From: Brevibacillus composti
GTDB lineage: Bacteria > Bacillota > Bacilli > Brevibacillales > Brevibacillaceae
DNA length: 64,000 bases
Assembly: GCF_016406105.1 (NCBI RefSeq)
Contig: NZ_CP066308.1
Location: 879,501-943,500, forward strand
Reading direction: 5' to 3'
Within the stretch, counting starts at the first letter, position 1, and each line of letters starts with the position of its first letter. A program made the position numbers and the translations under genes. The notes below the pieces were generated by a model that saw only the letters and a list, made by a program, of their open reading frames with translations, did no database searches and had not been told where the DNA came from. Of this stretch, positions 16,585 through 23,358 are shown in pieces.

Positions 16585-16640
16585 ATTATACACCCACTAT
16601 ACATATATGTATAGGGGAACACAATAAGAACATAATGTGA
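16585..16640 (-). promoter_or_regulatory. Palindromic promoter/operator, copy 2
   Basis: Minus-strand TATAAT (16590-16585) and TATACA (16613-16608) are 17 bp apart. A perfect 18-bp palindrome CTATACATATATGTATAG (16597-16614) covers the spacer and -35. GGGGAAC and two further GAAC repeats follow as in copy 1. Confidence 0.6.
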
Positions 16641-16665
16641 ACTTTTTAGATAAGCCCGAAGCAGC

Positions 16666-17697
16666 CTATCGGCTACCCCGGACCATCTCAACCAGCCCTC
16701 GATCAATCTGGTGGTTGTGCAGCGGGTGCGCTCGCATCGCTTCCAGAACCTTGCTGTTGTCGATCGCCAAATAGTGTTCCAAGGTTTGGACCCTCGCATG
16801 TCCACTTATCTCCTTGAGGATGAACAGATCCACTCCTTGCTTGTGCAGAAACGTCAGGCAGCTGCGCCGGAGCGCGTGGAGGCTCAGTCCGTCCTTATAG
16901 ATGCCCAGGCGCTTGGTATACCCCTTAAACAGCCAGTCGATGCCCTTCCGACTGTATGCCTTGCCCTCTTGTGTCAAAAAAAGCGTCTGGTCGTCTGGAC
17001 CGTGAACGAAATACTGCCGGCCGCATTTATACCGGCTGATCCCGGAACGTTTATCGCTTTTGCATGCTTCCTCGTAAACGATCCCTGTCTGCAGGTACAG
17101 CTGAAGGGCGTTGGCTAATTGTGGGATCACGGGGATCACCCGGTCTTTGCCGCCCTTACCGTCCCTTACGTGGATGTAGCTATCCTCAAAATTGACGTCA
17201 TACGTTTTGAGGCTGATCAGCTCGCTGACACGCATGCCGGTAAATAAAAAGGTTGCAAAGATCGCATAATCCCGGACAGCGAATCTCCCGGTGAGCATGA
17301 TTCCATCCAGAAGTGTCTTGGCCTGTTGCTCGCCCAATGTGATCGGCACGGTCCTGGGTACTTTCATTCCTTGGATGTTCTTGGCCGGGTTCTTGACGAT
17401 CTCGTAATCGTCGTGGTCCACGAAATACTCGTAAAACGACCTGATCACCGATATGGCCCTGTTGACGGTACGCGGCGCCAAGCCGGCATCGACCAGGCTG
17501 AACTTGTACTCCCGGATGTCCTGCTGCCGCAACTCCAGCAAGTCACGTGTCGAGAAGTGTCCCGCAAACCGCCGCAGATCGGTCTCATACCCGACCAAGG
17601 TTTTGGGGCGAGCTCCCTTGTCCGATTTCAGGTAGAGCAGATACTCGCGGAGATACAGGTCGTTGACGTTGGTTTTGACGATGCTCAGTACGTGCAT
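16666..17697 (-). CDS. int: Tyrosine recombinase, prophage integrase
   Basis: A 343-residue XerC/D-like integrase. The N-terminal SAM-like core-binding domain (residues about 15-105, YLLYLKSDKGARPKTLVGYE) is followed by a catalytic domain. The active-site set is complete: Arg in TGMRVSEL, Lys in DGKGGKDR, HALRR, the late His in SGHARVQT and Tyr in LEHYLAID. ATG 17697 has GGAGGAAAG upstream. The gene points away from the right prophage end. Its leader holds a LexA-type box and a hairpin touching the Shine-Dalgarno. Confidence 0.92.
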   Translation of the reverse strand: MHVLSIVKTNVNDLYLREYLLYLKSDKGARPKTLVGYETDLRRFAGHFSTRDLLELRQQDIREYKFSLVDAGLAPRTVNRAISVIRSFYEYFVDHDDYEIVKNPAKNIQGMKVPRTVPITLGEQQAKTLLDGIMLTGRFAVRDYAIFATFLFTGMRVSELISLKTYDVNFEDSYIHVRDGKGGKDRVIPVIPQLANALQLYLQTGIVYEEACKSDKRSGISRYKCGRQYFVHGPDDQTLFLTQEGKAYSRKGIDWLFKGYTKRLGIYKDGLSLHALRRSCLTFLHKQGVDLFILKEISGHARVQTLEHYLAIDNSKVLEAMRAHPLHNHQIDRGLVEMVRGSR

Positions 17698-17711
17698 GGT
17701 TGGCTTTCCTC

Positions 17712-17731
17712 CCTGGAATGAGTATTCCAGG
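17712..17731 (-). promoter_or_regulatory. Inverted repeat at the integrase ribosome-binding site
   Basis: CCTGGAAT-gagt-ATTCCAGG is a perfect 8-bp inverted repeat. On the minus strand its 3' arm runs directly into the GGGAGGAAAG Shine-Dalgarno of int. Folding would partly mask the ribosome-binding site; it could also be a protein-binding site. Confidence 0.5.
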
Positions 17732-17779
17732 TCAGCGCCCGTTGTGCTAATATGAAGTTATCAGGCGCTGCCTGGTGCC

Positions 17780-17830
17780 GCAAAAGTCGTTTTCTCTGTC
17801 TGCCAGGACCAGAACGGCTTTTGCTTTTTT
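17780..17830 (+). terminator. Hairpin with T-tract between int and the HTH gene
   Basis: GCAAAAGTCGTT (17780-17791) and AACGGCTTTTGC (17813-17824) pair with one G-T and are followed by TTTTTT, a plus-strand intrinsic terminator. It would stop transcripts running antisense through int. On the minus strand the same hairpin sits in the int leader. Confidence 0.5.
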
Positions 17831-17843
17831 GATGCATTTATAC

Positions 17844-17857
17844 GGAACATTCGTTCC
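17844..17857 (-). promoter_or_regulatory. LexA (DinR)-type SOS box at the int promoter
   Basis: GGAACATTCGTTCC holds GAAC-N4-GTTC and matches the Bacillus consensus CGAACRNRYGTTYC at 12 of 14 positions. It lies just downstream of the int -10 hexamer, covering the probable transcription start. Confidence 0.6.
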
Positions 17858-17864
17858 TATTTTG

Positions 17865-17892
17865 ATTATAACACTTTACTATAATTAGGCAA
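17865..17892 (-). promoter_or_regulatory. Integrase promoter
   Basis: Minus-strand TTGCCT (17892-17887), 16-bp spacer, TATAAT (17870-17865). It is the only good sigmaA-like site upstream of int. Confidence 0.5.
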
Positions 17893-17917
17893 TAGTAAGT
17901 TTTAATTTTTGGGATAT

Positions 17918-17984
17918 AAGTAAATTTACTTGATTATGTTATGTTATAAAGTTATAATCATAACAACAAAGGTAAATTTACTTG
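17918..17984 (+). promoter_or_regulatory. Promoter of the HTH/coiled-coil gene with two operators
   Basis: TTGATT (17930-17935), 17-bp spacer and TATAAT (17953-17958) form a good promoter. A palindrome AAGTAAATTTACTT (17918-17931) overlaps the -35, and a second copy of GTAAATTTACTTG (17972-17984) lies just after the start site. The copies are 52 bp apart, about five helical turns, as in cooperative repression. Confidence 0.6.
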
Positions 17985-18000
17985 TTCGGGGGTTTGGAAT

Positions 18001-18558
18001 ATGCTTACGGTATTAGAGGTTGTGGAACGATTGAAGGTTGAAGGGATTACCAGCAGCAGACAAATGGTCCAACGCTGGGTACGAGAGGGAAAGATAGAAG
18101 CGGAGAAGCCTCAGCGGCGTAAAGACGGTTACAGGGTGTCGGAAGAATCTTTGGAAAAGTTTATCGTCTCGTGGAAAGAAAAGCATACGAAGCGCACGGC
18201 TGCTGAGTGCGAAGCAGAGATCCAGAGGTTGAAAGAGGAACTGGAGCGCTCACAGACAGAAAACGCCCGGCTGCGCGAAGAATTGGAACGGGCCGAGGAA
18301 AGGAATTCGGTTCTCACCCGCGATCTGTTTGATGCATTGGATAAGCTGGAAGGACAGAAGAAGGAGCAGGCTGTCAACTGGAAGCGCAAGTATGACCAAC
18401 TGCTCAAGTCGGCTCAGGAAAGAGCAGGCAGGCTTATCGCGGCAGAGCAGGAGATCCACCTGCTCAAAAAGCAATTGCAGGATCTAAGAGAACAGAAGCC
18501 ATCCCCAGTACCCGACGAGCCAGCCTTTACTGAGCGCTTCCAGTTCGACAAGAAGTAG
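18001..18558 (+). CDS. HTH plus long coiled-coil DNA-binding protein (KfrA-like layout)
   Basis: A 185-residue protein. Residues 1-60 form an excisionase/MerR-like HTH (LTVLEVVERLKVEGITSSRQ, then VREGKIEAEKPQRR and GYRVSEESLEKFI). Residues about 65-165 are one continuous coiled coil (EIQRLKEELERSQTENARLR), ending in a short Pro-rich tail. The layout resembles plasmid KfrA, an autoregulated DNA-binding coiled-coil protein, but homology is not shown. It is divergent from int, and paired palindromes at its promoter suggest self-regulation. It could be the prophage's control gene or a host gene beside the attachment site. Confidence 0.65.
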   Translation: MLTVLEVVERLKVEGITSSRQMVQRWVREGKIEAEKPQRRKDGYRVSEESLEKFIVSWKEKHTKRTAAECEAEIQRLKEELERSQTENARLREELERAEERNSVLTRDLFDALDKLEGQKKEQAVNWKRKYDQLLKSAQERAGRLIAAEQEIHLLKKQLQDLREQKPSPVPDEPAFTERFQFDKK

Positions 18559-18589
18559 TACGAGGTCAGGGTGTAGTCCCAGTATAACC

Positions 18590-18680
18590 ATTTCCCTTTT
18601 TGCCCACAAAATGCCCACAATGCGCAAAATTTTTGCCCGTTTTCGCCTGTTTTGAGAAGGGTAAAAACGGGCAATCGAAA
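18590..18680. repeat. Direct and inverted repeats near the right prophage end
   Basis: TGCCCACAA occurs twice in tandem (about 18601-18620). TTGCCCGTTTT (18633-18643) and AAAACGGGCAA (18664-18674) form a perfect 11-bp inverted repeat with a 20-bp spacer. Such repeats beside an integrase target can be arm-type binding sites. No gene is seen here. Confidence 0.45.
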
Positions 18681-18688
18681 TTGCCGAG

Positions 18689-18710
18689 AAACCTTGGTGC
18701 GACGGGGTTT
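18689..18710. other. Candidate attachment-site core (attR)
   Basis: AAACCTTG-GTGCGA-CGGGGTTT is an imperfect 8-bp inverted repeat around a 6-bp spacer, the usual form of a tyrosine recombinase core site. It lies next to the repeats above and just before unrelated host-like sequence. The matching left copy is outside the window, so this is unproven. Confidence 0.35.
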
Positions 18711-18810
18711 ATCGGGTTTTGAAGGGCTCAGGCGGGCAAAGTGAGTAAACGCGAAAATAATCAAGTTCGAAATGGAAGGTTCGATCGGATAAGCGGTGTA
18801 TGGATAAACA

Positions 18811-18845
18811 AAGACCCCTTACACATTACGGTAAGGGGTCTTCGT
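18811..18845. terminator. Strong intrinsic terminator
   Basis: AAGACCCCTTAC (18811-18822) and GTAAGGGGTCTT (18831-18842) form a perfect 12-bp stem. The T-tract is short. It probably ends the HTH gene transcript and isolates the prophage edge. Confidence 0.6.
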
Positions 18846-18931
18846 TATGGGCAAAGGTCCGTAAAGCCCCTCCAGATGATCACGGCGTTCGAGGGGCTAT
18901 CAAGTCTACAAGGGTGTCAAGGCATTGGGAC

Positions 18932-19138
18932 TCAAAGGCTAGTGAGGCGCTCAGTAATGGCTTCGACCTTAAAAATCCGCCGGTTCAATACCTGAATCTC
19001 TGAATCGCGGTCGTCCAGCTTGTCAGTCAGTGTTTGGAGTAGAGCGGTACGATCGGACGGTTCATTATCCTTCAGACGGATAACACTCTTTTTAATTTAC
19101 GCGATGTCACGTTGTGCGGCAGACACTTTCTCGTCCAA
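18932..19138 (-). pseudogene. Coiled-coil protein remnant with internal stop
   Basis: On the minus strand one frame reads ILDEKVSAAQRDIA, then TAA (19099-19097), then IKKSVIRLKDNEPSDRTALL, and continues VEAITERLTSL to a stop at 18934-18932. The frame is preserved across the stop, and CAA to TAA is a one-base change. The pattern is of an uncharacterised coiled-coil protein whose 5' part is gone. The rest of 18846-19337 shows no convincing gene. Confidence 0.5.
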
Positions 19139-19337
19139 TATCCCGATACCAAGCGCCGAATGTGAACGGGAAGAGGGCTTCTTTTTGTCCCGTTTTTGCC
19201 CCTTCTCGTGCGGTTGTGTACAATAAGAGTAACGGTATAAAACGATTTTCGCTGACCGATAATGATCGCGAAGAGGAGCAGCGGAAGCGTCAGTAGTTGC
19301 ACAGCTAAACATGAAAAGATCGGGGACGCACATATAC

Positions 19338-19874
19338 ATGAAAGTGGTGAAACAGTTGTATGATCACTGCTTCCGCTACTTTGGCGCAAGCGGAGAGCTG
19401 TACTTTTCGGAAGCGGCAGACGGTCTCTTGGCGGTATTTCCGCCGACCCGCGAAAGGGGCTGGTGGACCTATGTCACGCTGGAGCTCCACCCATATGGAG
19501 GAGTAGAGTGCTTGCTGTACTCCTACCAGTTTGACCGGACTTATCTCTCTCATCTGGGAGAGGTCGCCGCTCAGGTGATCGCCCGGTGGGGGGAGAAAGA
19601 GGGCAGACTGGGGAACGGAGATGTGTTCCCGCTCAGGAAACCGCTGGGTAAAGGGTCCCGTCTACAGTATTTGCTCGCGACTCCGGCAGACTATGAGGGA
19701 GAGGGCTTCGACCTGTTTACGAATGGGGCCTGTGTCGTCTGGTTTCAGATGCTTCATGCCATCTCGGAATCGGAAGCGGGCTTTTTGCAGCGGGAAGGAC
19801 TGGAAGCCCTGGAAAGAAAGTTTGCGGTTGCAGGGGTCAACTCACTGGATGTCATGCGTCCCCCTGTTATATAA
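19338..19874 (+). CDS. Suppressor-of-fused (SUFU) domain protein
   Basis: A 178-residue protein with the SUFU-domain pattern WWTYVTLELHPYGG, YELL-like strands, GSRLQYLLATPADYEGEGFD and VVWFQMLHAISESEAGF. Bacterial SUFU proteins are often immunity proteins of polymorphic toxin systems, but no toxin gene is seen here. ATG 19338 is preferred over ATG 19311 because GGGGA lies upstream, though spacing is long. It is the first host-side gene beyond the prophage edge. Confidence 0.65.
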   Translation: MKVVKQLYDHCFRYFGASGELYFSEAADGLLAVFPPTRERGWWTYVTLELHPYGGVECLLYSYQFDRTYLSHLGEVAAQVIARWGEKEGRLGNGDVFPLRKPLGKGSRLQYLLATPADYEGEGFDLFTNGACVVWFQMLHAISESEAGFLQREGLEALERKFAVAGVNSLDVMRPPVI

Positions 19875-19887
19875 GGGAGCGAAGAGG

Positions 19888-20343
19888 ATGGACGAAATAC
19901 GAATGCGTGTCACCGTTGTGGTCGAGCATCAAGGGGCGATCCTGGTGATCAAGGAAAAATGCTCGGGTCAGCCCTGCTATAATTTGCCCGGGGGCAATGT
20001 CGATTATCTGGAGTCGATTCCCGACGCCACCCGCCGGGAGGTCTGGGAAGAGACCGGGCTTCTGGTCGAATTCGAGCGCATGCTGTGGCTCGATGAGCGT
20101 ATCGATGGAAACGGAAAAGGGAAGCATACCATCGGAATTGGCGTGCTTGCCCGTCTGAAGGGGGAGGAGACGACGCCGATCCCGGGCGGTCTGGAGGATG
20201 AAGAGATCGAGTGGGCAGGCTGGGTGCCGCTGGAGGAATTCCGCGTCATGCCGCTGTTTAATTCGGCCCGCCGTAAGCAGGTGTTTGAGGCTTTGACACA
20301 GAGTGGCTACATGCCGCAGTATCTCGGGAATATCCTTTCATGA
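19888..20343 (+). CDS. Nudix hydrolase
   Basis: A 151-residue protein with a complete Nudix box: GGNVDYLESIPDATRREVWE followed by ETGL, giving the Gx5Ex7REVxEExGL pattern. It would hydrolyse a nucleoside diphosphate linked to another moiety; the substrate cannot be read from sequence. AGCGAAGAGG precedes ATG 19888, 13 bp after the SUFU stop, so the two may be cotranscribed. Confidence 0.85.
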   Translation: MDEIRMRVTVVVEHQGAILVIKEKCSGQPCYNLPGGNVDYLESIPDATRREVWEETGLLVEFERMLWLDERIDGNGKGKHTIGIGVLARLKGEETTPIPGGLEDEEIEWAGWVPLEEFRVMPLFNSARRKQVFEALTQSGYMPQYLGNILS

Positions 20344-20344
20344 C

Positions 20345-20388
20345 AAAAGCGGTCCTGTCCAAGCAGCTGCGAGACAGGGCCGCTTTTT
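20345..20388. terminator. Bidirectional terminator between Nudix and arsR-type genes
   Basis: AAAGCGGTCCTGTC and GACAGGGCCGCTTT form a long stem with T5 on the plus side and, read on the other strand, T4. It ends two converging transcripts. Confidence 0.7.
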
Positions 20389-20477
20389 CGCTGGGCAGGG
20401 GTGTCATCGAAGACATACGCTTTGCATGTATCCGGCTATGCAGAGTACGCCGGCGCATGACCGGGACAACAGCAGCC

Positions 20478-20831
20478 TCAGTTCTGCACCTCTTCGTCTT
20501 TTCCGCCGTCGCCATTAAACTTGTCCAACATCGTAATGGCGTCGATCAGGTGATTGTTAAAAATCTGGCGGGCGATTTGCAGCAGATCGATAATCATCGG
20601 ATCGCGGAGGGAATAGAGGACGCGGTTTCCCTCTTTGGTACCGTAGACGATATTTTTCGCCCGCAGCACACTGAGCTGCTGGGAGACGGACGAGCCCTCC
20701 GCTCCGATCAGGGTTTGCAGCTCGTTTACATTTTTATCGCCCTCAGAGAGAAGCTCCAAGATGCGTATGCGCAGCGGGTGCGCAAGTGCTTTGAAAAAGT
20801 CGGCTTTAAACTTCTGCAATTCCAAATCCAT
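20478..20831 (-). CDS. ArsR-family transcriptional repressor
   Basis: A 117-residue winged-helix protein: FFKALAHPLRIRILELLSEG, NVNELQTLIGAEGSSVSQQL recognition helix, and wing LRAKNIVYGTKEGNRVLYSL. No Cys metal-binding motif is seen, so the ligand is unclear. ATG 20831 has AGGGAGGAT upstream. It lies 16 bp behind the SulP transporter gene in the same operon and probably represses it through the palindrome at 22611-22636. Confidence 0.85.
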   Translation of the reverse strand: MDLELQKFKADFFKALAHPLRIRILELLSEGDKNVNELQTLIGAEGSSVSQQLSVLRAKNIVYGTKEGNRVLYSLRDPMIIDLLQIARQIFNNHLIDAITMLDKFNGDGGKDEEVQN

Positions 20832-20847
20832 CAAAATCCTCCCTCGA

Positions 20848-22587
20848 TTAGGAATGAGCCACCTCTTTCTCCGGCAGACCGGACAGCTGGCGACATTCAT
20901 GGAAAGCAAAATGCGTGCAGCCGCGGCACTTTTCGCGATCCAGCATGGACAAGGCCGCTGTGATGGCCTCTCCCGTATGGGAAAACATGTGTGTCTCACC
21001 TACGACCGCATGCAGCCCTGTCTTCATGAAGACTTGGCGGGGTTGATCCTGCAATCCGGAAATCAGGAGAATGCCTCCGTGCTTGTGCAGGCGGCGGCAG
21101 ATCATCCGCAGATAATACTCCCCGGTGATGTCCAGGTACGGAACCTTGCCCATCCGAAGCAGCAGGACACGGGGGTGCTTCCGTACGGCAGCCATGATTT
21201 CCTTTTCAAAGACCTGGGCGGCTCCAAAAAACAGCGGCCCTTCGACCGTATAGATGCTGATTTGGGGACAATCTCGCCATTCCTGAACGGCATGCTGACG
21301 AACCTTCTGATGCTTGTCAGAGAAATCTGGCAGTACCTGGGCCACCGAGTGGACGTCGCTCATCCGTTTGACAAACAGGATGGCCGCAAGCAGCAAGCCC
21401 ACTTCGACTGCCACCATCAGATTGACGAAAATGGTCAAAAGAAACGTAACCACCAGGATCAAAGAGTCGCTGGTGCGGCTTTTCAGGATATGGGCAAAGA
21501 CTTTGCGCTCGCTCATGTTCCAGGCGACGACCATGAGGATGGGCGCCATGCTGGCCAATGGGATCGCGGAGGCATACGGCGCAAACAGGAGCAGGACCAA
21601 GAGGACCAACAACGCATGGATCAGACTGGAGAGGGGCGATGCGGCCCCGTTTTTGATATTGGTAGCAGTGCGCGCGATCGCTCCCGTGGCAGGAATCCCG
21701 CCGAACAAGGGGGCGACCATATTGGTGATTCCCTGTCCGATCAACTCCCGGTTGCTGTTGTGCTTGGTTCCGGTCATCCCGTCGGCCACCACAGCCGAGA
21801 GCAGCGACTCGATCCCGCCGAGCATAGCGATGACGAAAGCAGGGCCGATCATCTGCGCCACGGAGCTCCAACTGATCTCGGGCCATGCCAGGCTGGGCAA
21901 CGTGCTGGGAATCGCCCCGAAGGTGGAGCCGATTGTGGCCGCTTTATCCGGGAACAGGGTGGCCGCGGCCATACTGGAGAGGACGAGACCGACCAGCGGG
22001 CCAGGCACCCGGGGGTGCAGCCTCGGCATCAAGAGAATCGCGCTGAGGCTGATGCAGGCAATCAACACACTGTAAGGGTTCACCGTGGACAGATGAAGCA
22101 GAATTTCTTTGAGGTTGGAAAGAAAATCCTCATGCCGCTCAATCCCGGATAGACCGAGGAAATTGGCGATCTGTCCAGAAAAAATGACAACGGCGATGCC
22201 GCTGGTAAAACCGATGGTAACCGAACGGGGAATGTACGTAATCAAAGAGCCAAGCCGCAAGATTCCCATTATAAATAACATAACACCGGCCAAAAATCCA
22301 GCGATTAACAGATTCTCATATCCGTAGGTAATGACAATTCCAAACAGGATCGGGATGAAGGCACCGGTGGGTCCGGAGATTTGATAGGGTGAGCCCCCGA
22401 GAAAAGCGAGGAGGATCCCGGCGATGATCGTGGTGTAGATGCCGTACTCGGGTTTCACGCCGGAAGCAATGGCAAATGCCATCCCGAGCGGAATGGCGAT
22501 GACGCCAACAATCACGCCCGCGGTCAGATCCCTCTGAAAATGGCGAATGGAGTAACCGGAAAATCTGTCTAACAGGAAACGTGCCAC
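20848..22587 (-). CDS. SulP-family anion transporter with STAS domain
   Basis: A 579-residue protein. Residues 1-420 are the SulP membrane core (DLTAGVIVGVIAIPLGMAFA, ISGPTGAFIPI, GLFGGIPATGAIARTATNIK-like motif) with about 12-14 helices. Residues about 445-550 form a STAS domain (YTVEGPLFFGAAQVFEKEI, VPYLDITGEYYL). The tail has three Cys (CRGCTHFAFHEC), unusual for SulP and a possible redox or metal site. Substrate may be sulfate or bicarbonate. It is cotranscribed with an ArsR gene. Confidence 0.88.
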   Translation of the reverse strand: MARFLLDRFSGYSIRHFQRDLTAGVIVGVIAIPLGMAFAIASGVKPEYGIYTTIIAGILLAFLGGSPYQISGPTGAFIPILFGIVITYGYENLLIAGFLAGVMLFIMGILRLGSLITYIPRSVTIGFTSGIAVVIFSGQIANFLGLSGIERHEDFLSNLKEILLHLSTVNPYSVLIACISLSAILLMPRLHPRVPGPLVGLVLSSMAAATLFPDKAATIGSTFGAIPSTLPSLAWPEISWSSVAQMIGPAFVIAMLGGIESLLSAVVADGMTGTKHNSNRELIGQGITNMVAPLFGGIPATGAIARTATNIKNGAASPLSSLIHALLVLLVLLLFAPYASAIPLASMAPILMVVAWNMSERKVFAHILKSRTSDSLILVVTFLLTIFVNLMVAVEVGLLLAAILFVKRMSDVHSVAQVLPDFSDKHQKVRQHAVQEWRDCPQISIYTVEGPLFFGAAQVFEKEIMAAVRKHPRVLLLRMGKVPYLDITGEYYLRMICRRLHKHGGILLISGLQDQPRQVFMKTGLHAVVGETHMFSHTGEAITAALSMLDREKCRGCTHFAFHECRQLSGLPEKEVAHS

Positions 22588-22610
22588 GCAAACCCCTTCT
22601 TATCTTATTT

Positions 22611-22669
22611 TGTATATTTGAATTTTTAAATATACACATGTTATAACACCGGATAAGCATGACTGTCAA
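22611..22669 (-). promoter_or_regulatory. sulP-arsR promoter with ArsR-type operator
   Basis: Minus-strand TTGACA (22669-22664), 18-bp spacer, TATAAC (22645-22640). Directly downstream lies TGTATATTT-N8-AAATATACA (22611-22636), a perfect 9-bp inverted repeat of the kind bound by ArsR proteins. Confidence 0.7.
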
Positions 22670-22757
22670 ACCTCACATCAAATCAATCAGCGGAAGCGTC
22701 TGTCCCGCGTCTTGGCGGTCCTGTTCATCGGTTCCGGTATTTAATTTGCCTGTAAAG

Positions 22758-22783
22758 CGAAACGTTTTCGCTTCTGAACCGTA
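22758..22783 (+). promoter_or_regulatory. SigmaW-type promoter of nfeD-floT
   Basis: CGAAAC (22758-22763), 16-bp spacer, CGTA (22780-22783) fits the ECF sigmaW pattern TGAAAC-N16-CGTA. In B. subtilis the homologous yuaF-floT operon is under sigmaW. Confidence 0.6.
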
Positions 22784-22819
22784 TGAGAAATAGACACATT
22801 TTTGGAAGGGGGTGACAGA

Positions 22820-23356
22820 ATGGGCGTGTGGGACATCATCTATTTGGTTTGTATGATTACGGGACTCGTCTATACCTTGATCACCTTGTTTTTTGGCGAT
22901 GCCGCATCGGAGTGGATGGCACAGACCGAGCTGCCGGTGCTCCAGCCGATCCTTCTCGTCAGCGGACTGACGGCCTTCGGCGCGAGCGGGTTTCTGCTGA
23001 ACCGGTTTACCTCCTTCTCGCCGTTGATGGTGGCTGGAATAGCTGTGTTGGCGGGAATGGTGATTGCTGTCGCCGCTTACTTTACCTGGATCAAGCCGAT
23101 GGAGAATGCAGAGAGCTCCGTGGGCTACTCGATGCAGCAGCTTGCAGGCATGGTCGGAGAGGTCTTGACCACGGTGCCTGCAGACGGGCTGGGTGAAGTG
23201 ATCATTTCGATGGTGAGCGGAAGGAGCAATCACATGGCAGCCAGCTTTGACAAGGAAATGATCCGCGAGGGGACGCGCGTCGTCGTGATCGATGTCCGGG
23301 ATCACGTTCTGTATGTTGCCCCGCTTCAAAATTCTGAGGATAAGGAGAGCATGTGA
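22820..23356 (+). CDS. yuaF: NfeD-family membrane protein (YuaF-like)
   Basis: A 178-residue protein with three to four membrane helices in residues 5-97 and a C-terminal OB-fold (VGYSMQQLAGMVGEVLTTVP, GTRVVVIDVRDHVLYVAPL). This is the YuaF layout, partner of flotillin in membrane microdomains. ATG 22820 follows GGGGGTGA. Its stop overlaps the region just before floT. Confidence 0.85.
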   Translation: MGVWDIIYLVCMITGLVYTLITLFFGDAASEWMAQTELPVLQPILLVSGLTAFGASGFLLNRFTSFSPLMVAGIAVLAGMVIAVAAYFTWIKPMENAESSVGYSMQQLAGMVGEVLTTVPADGLGEVIISMVSGRSNHMAASFDKEMIREGTRVVVIDVRDHVLYVAPLQNSEDKESM

Positions 23357-23358
23357 CG

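Noticed and set aside
18741..18995. Plus-strand frames in the prophage-edge region
   Set aside because: They run through the strong terminator at 18811-18845 and have no supporting signals.
20761..22152. 463-codon plus-strand frame
   Set aside because: Antisense to the SulP gene, whose membrane helices and STAS domain are clear. The frame has a His/Asp/Gly-rich composition without any motif.
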